Shown piece after piece: positions 33,101 through 37,402 of a stretch of 37,402 bases of DNA; position 1 is the stretch's first letter; each line of letters starts with the position of its first letter. The translations under genes and the position numbers were made by a program. A model generated the notes under the pieces. That model did not search any database and was not told the origin of the DNA. It saw only the letters and a program-made list of their open reading frames with translations. The DNA comes from Hypsibius dujardini (taxonomy: Eukaryota > Tardigrada > Eutardigrada > Parachela > Hypsibiidae), in NCBI GenBank assembly GCA_001579985.1, contig LRSR01000826.1, positions 1-37,402 on the forward strand, in the 5' to 3' direction.

Positions 33101-35402
33101 GGTCATGCAATTCGCAGTTTAACCTGGGAGTCATGTTGGAGGGCGTCATCCTCTTCTCCGGATGGATGGCGGGCGCACTGACGTCGCCGTTCACTGGCTG
33201 GATGCTGAGCAAGTGCAAAATCGAATGGGTGCTTTTGACAGCTGGTCCGTTCCTCGTTGCAGCTTTTGCATTTGTCTTCGGAATTCTTCCTGATATCGTA
33301 GGACCAAACCTGCCGCTTTCCCTCGCCTTCTTTTTTCTACTGATAATGATCACCTCGGCTGCCTTTGTGGGAGGCGTTGGAATTCTCCTTCGCCAAGCAG
33401 AGTAAGCATGCCAAACTTACATCTAATGTAACAATTAACCAACTCACAAGGAATCATTTACCAGTGCCAGTCTGGGATTACAGCCAAACTTTTCTCCTGA
33501 GAACCTATGCCCCTAACATGATGTTGAAAAATATTACAATTGTCGGGGGACAAGACCTAGTTTAAGTGGGAAAAATTTAAAAAAGTTAGAAAATGACTGC
33601 AAGATACTCGTCCTAGCAATAAGCACGAAAGGCGGAACGGACGTTTTGCGAGGGGAGGGGGGTGCAGTTTGAAAATGAGCAAAACAAAAGTTGCACCCCG
33701 CAGTTTCAATTTAAAAAAATTGAAATTACTGAGGATATTGCTGGGGGTGCAATTCGGTTTTTTTAAAATTTCTGCTGGTGAGAAAAGGAGAAGTGTTGCA
33801 TCCACCGCTACCGTAAAATTAATAAAAAATTAAATTTTCACCCCCGCAACTACTCGAATTAATTAGAAGGTGCACTCCTTCCTGCACCTCCTCCTCTACG
33901 CCTCTGATTATTTAAGTACAAATTTCTAAAATTTATTTCTATCAGTTTTCAGACTTCTACTGACTCAAACTTTAATTGCAAATCGATTCGTATCAGTCAA
34001 ATTTGTTTGAAAGCGAGGGGGAGGAGTTAATATTCGGTATAGCATTACTATTAAAATGCGGTGAGTGGACTGTAATATCCGGGTTTCGTCAGTGCCTAGG
34101 ACTCCGCCCCTATCTCGGAATTATTTTTGCTGATACTAATAGATTCCAAATTGAATGCTGAGTCGGCGAATGTTAAAAAAATGAAAGAAAAGTAATTAGA
34201 AATTCTTGTTTGTTGTTGAGACAGGAATATTCCAGTGGTGTTACAACTTCTTAAATTTTTCCCAATCGAGCAGGGCTTTGTTTTCTATTCCCCGGCAAGC
34301 AATGTTTTCTAAAATCATACCAGGGGAATAGGTTTACAGGAAAATGTTTTGGCCACGCTCTGAGTTAGGCACTTGTAATCGATCCCTTGTTAGTTTTAGA
34401 CTTTGTATTGCCCCCAAATTCCGGCCTGTGTTTATATTATGGGGTGAAACTTTTCGTCCCTCATGTTTTGTTTGAAGGTCATGCGGACTTGCCAGCGATA
34501 TTATGACGTACACCTTCATCTCGGCAGTGTGGCTTTCGCTACTGTATCTCGGGTATAGCCAGTGACACTGCGTGTTTCGTATGCAGGCTCGTAATCAATC
34601 TAGTGTAGTATTATATATGGTAACAGGGACAACTTGGTCCACATTTATGGTAGTCTGGCATACGTGTGCTGATTGACCTGCTAGTTAATTACCACGTGGT
34701 CTTTTATTTCCTTCGTCTCAACTCAGAAGTAATTATCCAGGCGCTCGAAATCTCCAAAATTCAAACACTCGAAATTTTGGAACTTGACATAATAAGAGCC
34801 ATATTGATAATATATGTATATATAAGTATTATTTACCGTATGTAAAATGAGGGGATTTATTCAAAAATCATAGAGACGAGAATTTTTCAGATGACCGACT
34901 ATATTTATTGTCATTTTTCACCGGATTCAGAAAAATAAATATGTATTTTTTGTGTCTGAAAAAATATCACCGTTCAATTTTTACACAGATCTTAAATAAA
35001 TGGAAATTAATAAATAAAAATATAAGTTTATACCAAGATGTCACCGCCTGAGTATGGGGAAGTGACAACTCGGTCCACACCATATAAAAGCCATTTAACC
35101 ATAAAAATGGACCTAGATGTCCCTAATTCACAGTGTGCAGGTTACAACTCGATCTACATACAACTCCCATTGTCCTCAACCGGCTTCTTTATGAACCGAG
35201 TTGTCGCTGTAACCTTATATAAATATATCCCTCACAGCTGTGGTCTTTTACTTACTACAGTGAAGGTCTCGGCGGACTGATCAGCACCACCATCCTAGAC
35301 TGCTACAACTACGAAGCGGTGTCGATCGCTTGCATCGCGATCCAACTGACTCTGGGGACGTGCGCATTAGTGGTACTCTTTTTTGCAAGTCGTGGTAGAT
35401 AG
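30101..35402 (+). CDS. MFS transporter of the SLC18B1-like (vesicular amine/polyamine) group
   Basis: Exons: 30101-30165, 30232-30412, 30650-30745, 30869-31025, 31501-31565, 31643-31711, 32380-32467, 32538-32677, 33118-33401, 35261-35402; total 1287 bp, 428 residues. The protein is a multi-helix major facilitator. Helix 1 (ICAGAIFLANLGFGIMPFML) is followed by KGYSLSWIGGLF, which matches the family's KGxSxxxxGxxF. From RAAEAIFYAG through DGLVQVGFALGPLIAGALYS to SGFTLAFVVPGLLL the register agrees residue for residue with the SLC18B1 pattern R..EG.G...FP...GL....GP..GG.LY..GG..LPF. GFLEAPMEIYFSK matches the GFLDPTLxxHL segment. The loop after helix 2 reads FELLQPRLISAIGTKR, lacking the usual SPxxG, which is notable. 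Family role: proton-coupled export or vesicular loading of amines or polyamines; the substrate here is unknown. The first exon is supported by phase and an ATG but has a weak donor (GTGCAG). Confidence 0.86.
33447..34389. mobile_element. Inverted-repeat DNA element D (Harbinger-like MITE family)
   Basis: It lies in the 1.9 kb last intron of the transporter gene. The left end starts CAAGGAATCATTTACCAGTG; the right end, inverted, starts CAAGGGATCGATTACAAGTG. Both continue to matching CCTATGCCCCTAACATGAT / CCTATTCCCCTGGTATGAT blocks. Flanks are TCA (33444-33446) and TTA (34390-34392), a TNA pair with one mismatch. The interior carries no transposase. Confidence 0.75.
35059..35211. repeat. Short inverted repeat GTGACAACTCGGT ... 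ACCGAGTTGTCGC
   Basis: Arms of about 15 bp with one mismatch, near the end of the last transporter intron, 50 bp before the terminal exon. A related sequence (GGACAACTTGGTCCACA) occurs at about 34627. Limits are approximate. Confidence 0.45.
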
Positions 35403-36112
35403 ACGCACCACCCTTACTGTATATGTGCACTGTAGGGTACATTGAACATACATCGAGCTGTCGAGAGCATTTTTGTTATTGTTAATAGAGTCGTTTGAGA
35501 AGGTGATAATCCAATAGATAGGAGTAAGACTAATAAGACTGAAATCCCGATAATTAGGAGAGGGTATCCCGTCACTGTCCCGACAACCGGGAATTATCCT
35601 TTTTTAGAATTAGGTGAGACCAAATCGAATTCAAAAATGCTGACTTTTTTATGGGCAGTTGGTGGGCAAACATCCTGAAATTCTGAAGTTGGGATTAATG
35701 TTTTATCTCGCACCTAGTTCAGCCGCTTCTATTTTGAAATGACTTGTACGAAGACGATCTGTCGTGGTAAAAACAAACTTTACTTTGTATACTCCCGACG
35801 TACCGGCCGGTTATGTCAGGCTGTCAGCTAGCCAGAGGTTATTTCATGAGGGGACAACGCTGGCGGCAGAATTGTTAAGATATTTTTAAGATTTATACTT
35901 ATACTAGTACGGCCACTCGGACTATAGGGGAGTCAAAATTTAATCCTGTCAACGTTCGTTCTACAATAAAAAGTAATTCCTTGTTCCCTATTTACTAGCT
36001 TGAGCCTTCTTAAAAATTTAACACTCCCATGCTAGTCATGAAATGTCTGCAATTATTGAGTTCAGGTGTATGGTCAACCGATCAACATTTAGTCAGTTCA
36101 AGAAGGGGTTCA
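35403..36112. other. 3' flank of transporter gene
   Basis: No exon or repeat supported. An AATAAA occurs near 35967, about 570 bp after the stop codon, which may be a distant poly(A) signal or chance. Confidence 0.35.
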
Positions 36113-36608
36113 TTTAGGGTCCTTACAAGTTGGATACAGGGCCCCCAGGACAGGGCGTGCGGTGGGCAAAGGGGCAAAAGGCATTTGTTTTCTAAATTGA
36201 ACCCAAAATTGGACCTCTTGTCTCTGATAATTTTCAAACTTGGGAGGGGGGGTGGGATCTGATTTCCAGTGGGTCCCCGGGGTTTCAATACATCTTCAAA
36301 AGCATCAGTTTTTCGTTCATATTTGAGGTTTGTTGAGGTCCGATATAAGCTTCCTCGATGAATACAAATAGGAGGCTTAAAACATTCAAGAACGGTCCAA
36401 ACTGTATGAAAAACTGATGTTTCGAACACGTTTTCAAATACCAAGGGGGCCCTGGTATGCAAATTCCCACCTCCCACAAGTTTCAAAATGAACAGGGACA
36501 AAAGGTTAAATTTTGGGCTATATCTTAAAGAAAATACATTTTGCCCCTCTGCCCAACCCCTGGCCCTTAGGATGGGTGGTCCTGATTACGACCTGTAAGG
36601 ACCCTAAA
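36113..36608. mobile_element. Inverted-repeat element F (copy 2 of second family)
   Basis: The left end TTTAGGGTCCTTACAAGT is inverted at the right end (ACCTGTAAGGACCCTAAA). Internal sequence also folds back, for example AAATTGAACCCAAAATTGG on the left and TTTGGGCTATATC near the right, and two copies of ACTGATGTTTCGAA-like sequence around the centre. It matches element E in lipase intron 1 in order and content. No target duplication is obvious. Confidence 0.7.
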
Positions 36609-36649
36609 CGAGCCTCTGCCTCCCATGTAAACCCCATTCCAGATTCTCA

Positions 36650-36982
36650 ATGAATCAAGACATCGACGCGGCATTTCATTCTTGTACGATGGGTTCAGAA
36701 TTGTCTCGAATGTTCCTGAACCGCTCTTTCCCGAGCAATCTGCCGGATATCTTCATTGACGGTTCAGGCACACGTCGGGTTGATAATTCAGTCGCGTATT
36801 TTGCTGCGGAAAAAGAAAAAAGTCGCCAGGTAGTCACAGTCGATTTGGTCGGTTTGCAAGCCAACTATAGTTCATAACTTGAAATGGCAATATCTCAGGT
36901 ATTTTTGCGACAATCAAAGGAACGGTACTTTGCCTTGCAACTCGTGCAGGATATTGCAGACTCCTGGCCGGGACGTCAATAG
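36650..36982 (+). CDS. Probable small two-exon gene, product unknown (87 aa)
   Basis: Exons 36650-36829 and 36899-36982, joined in phase 0 by a 69-bp intron with donor GTAGTC and acceptor ATCTCAG. The first part includes FLNRSFPSNLPDIFIDG and ends EKEKSRQ; the second continues VFLRQSKERYFALQLVQD and stops after SWPGRQ. The composition (mixed charged and hydrophobic, no low complexity) looks coding, and the join makes a continuous amphipathic helix-like stretch. A good acceptor (CCATTCCAG) lies just upstream of the ATG at 36642, so this may be the 3' end of a larger gene or an ORF preceded by a leader intron. I do not recognise the family. Confidence 0.4.
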
Positions 36983-37402
36983 CCGCCACTAAATGAACTC
37001 CATTGTGGGAAATAAATTAAACACTAAAATTGGATCTGGTAGTGGACGTTATGTAACGGGCTCATGCGTAAGAAACTCGAATATGTCACAGGGTTCTCAC
37101 CTGACCACATCCCATAATGAGTTAATTATGAGATTTATTGTTGGACACGCCCAACAAGTCCCCATATCCAATCATGATAGTTCTTTAACTCACGAGTATC
37201 ATACTAGTTCGTAACTCTGTCCACTCTATTAACCCTATTCTGATGTATGTGCCATTTAACTTCATTTCTATAGTTAAAACTTTACTATATAATAAGGTGT
37301 TTTATTATTTCTACAGCCAGTTCTACTTCTTCTTTCCTTTCTTCCAGTTTATTTCTCTAACGGTCTTTACTATCAGTCTAATAAACTTGTTAACTATCCA
37401 AC
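36983..37402. other. Right edge, nothing recognised
   Basis: AT-rich tail with pyrimidine runs near 37320-37360. An open frame from 36993 to 37214 has no recognisable motif and I do not call it. Confidence 0.3.

Overview
The window is nuclear DNA from an invertebrate animal. The genes are split into many small exons with GT-AG introns, and the families present (gustatory-receptor-like 7TM protein, TMC channel, nuclear-receptor DNA-binding protein, secreted lipase with a PLAT domain, CAP protein) fit a protostome, most likely an ecdysozoan. A tardigrade is my best guess, from general gene style only; no single sequence proves it. Exon chains were built by hand from splice signals, reading frame and family motifs. 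For the six main genes the summed coding length is an exact multiple of three, which is strong internal support.

Layout. 1-5345: gene-poor, with a decayed Tc1/mariner transposase (about 2170-2624) and a 1.2 kb inverted-repeat DNA element (3594-4781). 5346-11629 (+): secreted triglyceride-lipase-like gene, 14 exons, with three foldback elements in its introns. 11630-12977: intergenic, with a short inverted-repeat element. 12978-14953 (-): gustatory-receptor-like 7TM protein, 5 exons. 14954-16587: intergenic with diverged repeats. 16588-20013 (-): nuclear-receptor DNA-binding-domain protein, 4 exons, apparently without a ligand-binding domain. 20014-21320: divergent intergenic region rich in TGTC repeats. 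21321-28910 (+): TMC family membrane protein, 12 exons, with one in-frame TAG codon. Its 3.6 kb third intron holds a complete antisense gene, 23331-25608 (-), for a secreted CAP-domain protein, 6 exons. 28911-30100: intergenic. 30101-35402 (+): SLC18B1-like MFS transporter, 10 exons. 35403-37402: an inverted-repeat element and a probable small two-exon gene (36650-36982).

The genes do not form an obvious pathway. Several are membrane or secreted proteins (chemoreceptor, mechanosensory-type TMC, small-molecule transporter, lipase, CAP protein). The strongest second-look items are the in-frame TAG in the otherwise intact TMC gene, the LBD-less nuclear receptor with an ERR-like zinc-finger region, the nested antisense CAP gene with its 23-bp minisatellite, and a family of four foldback elements with TNA target duplications, three of them inside introns. 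CAGA/TGTC repeats recur through the introns, mostly with CAGA on the sense strand.
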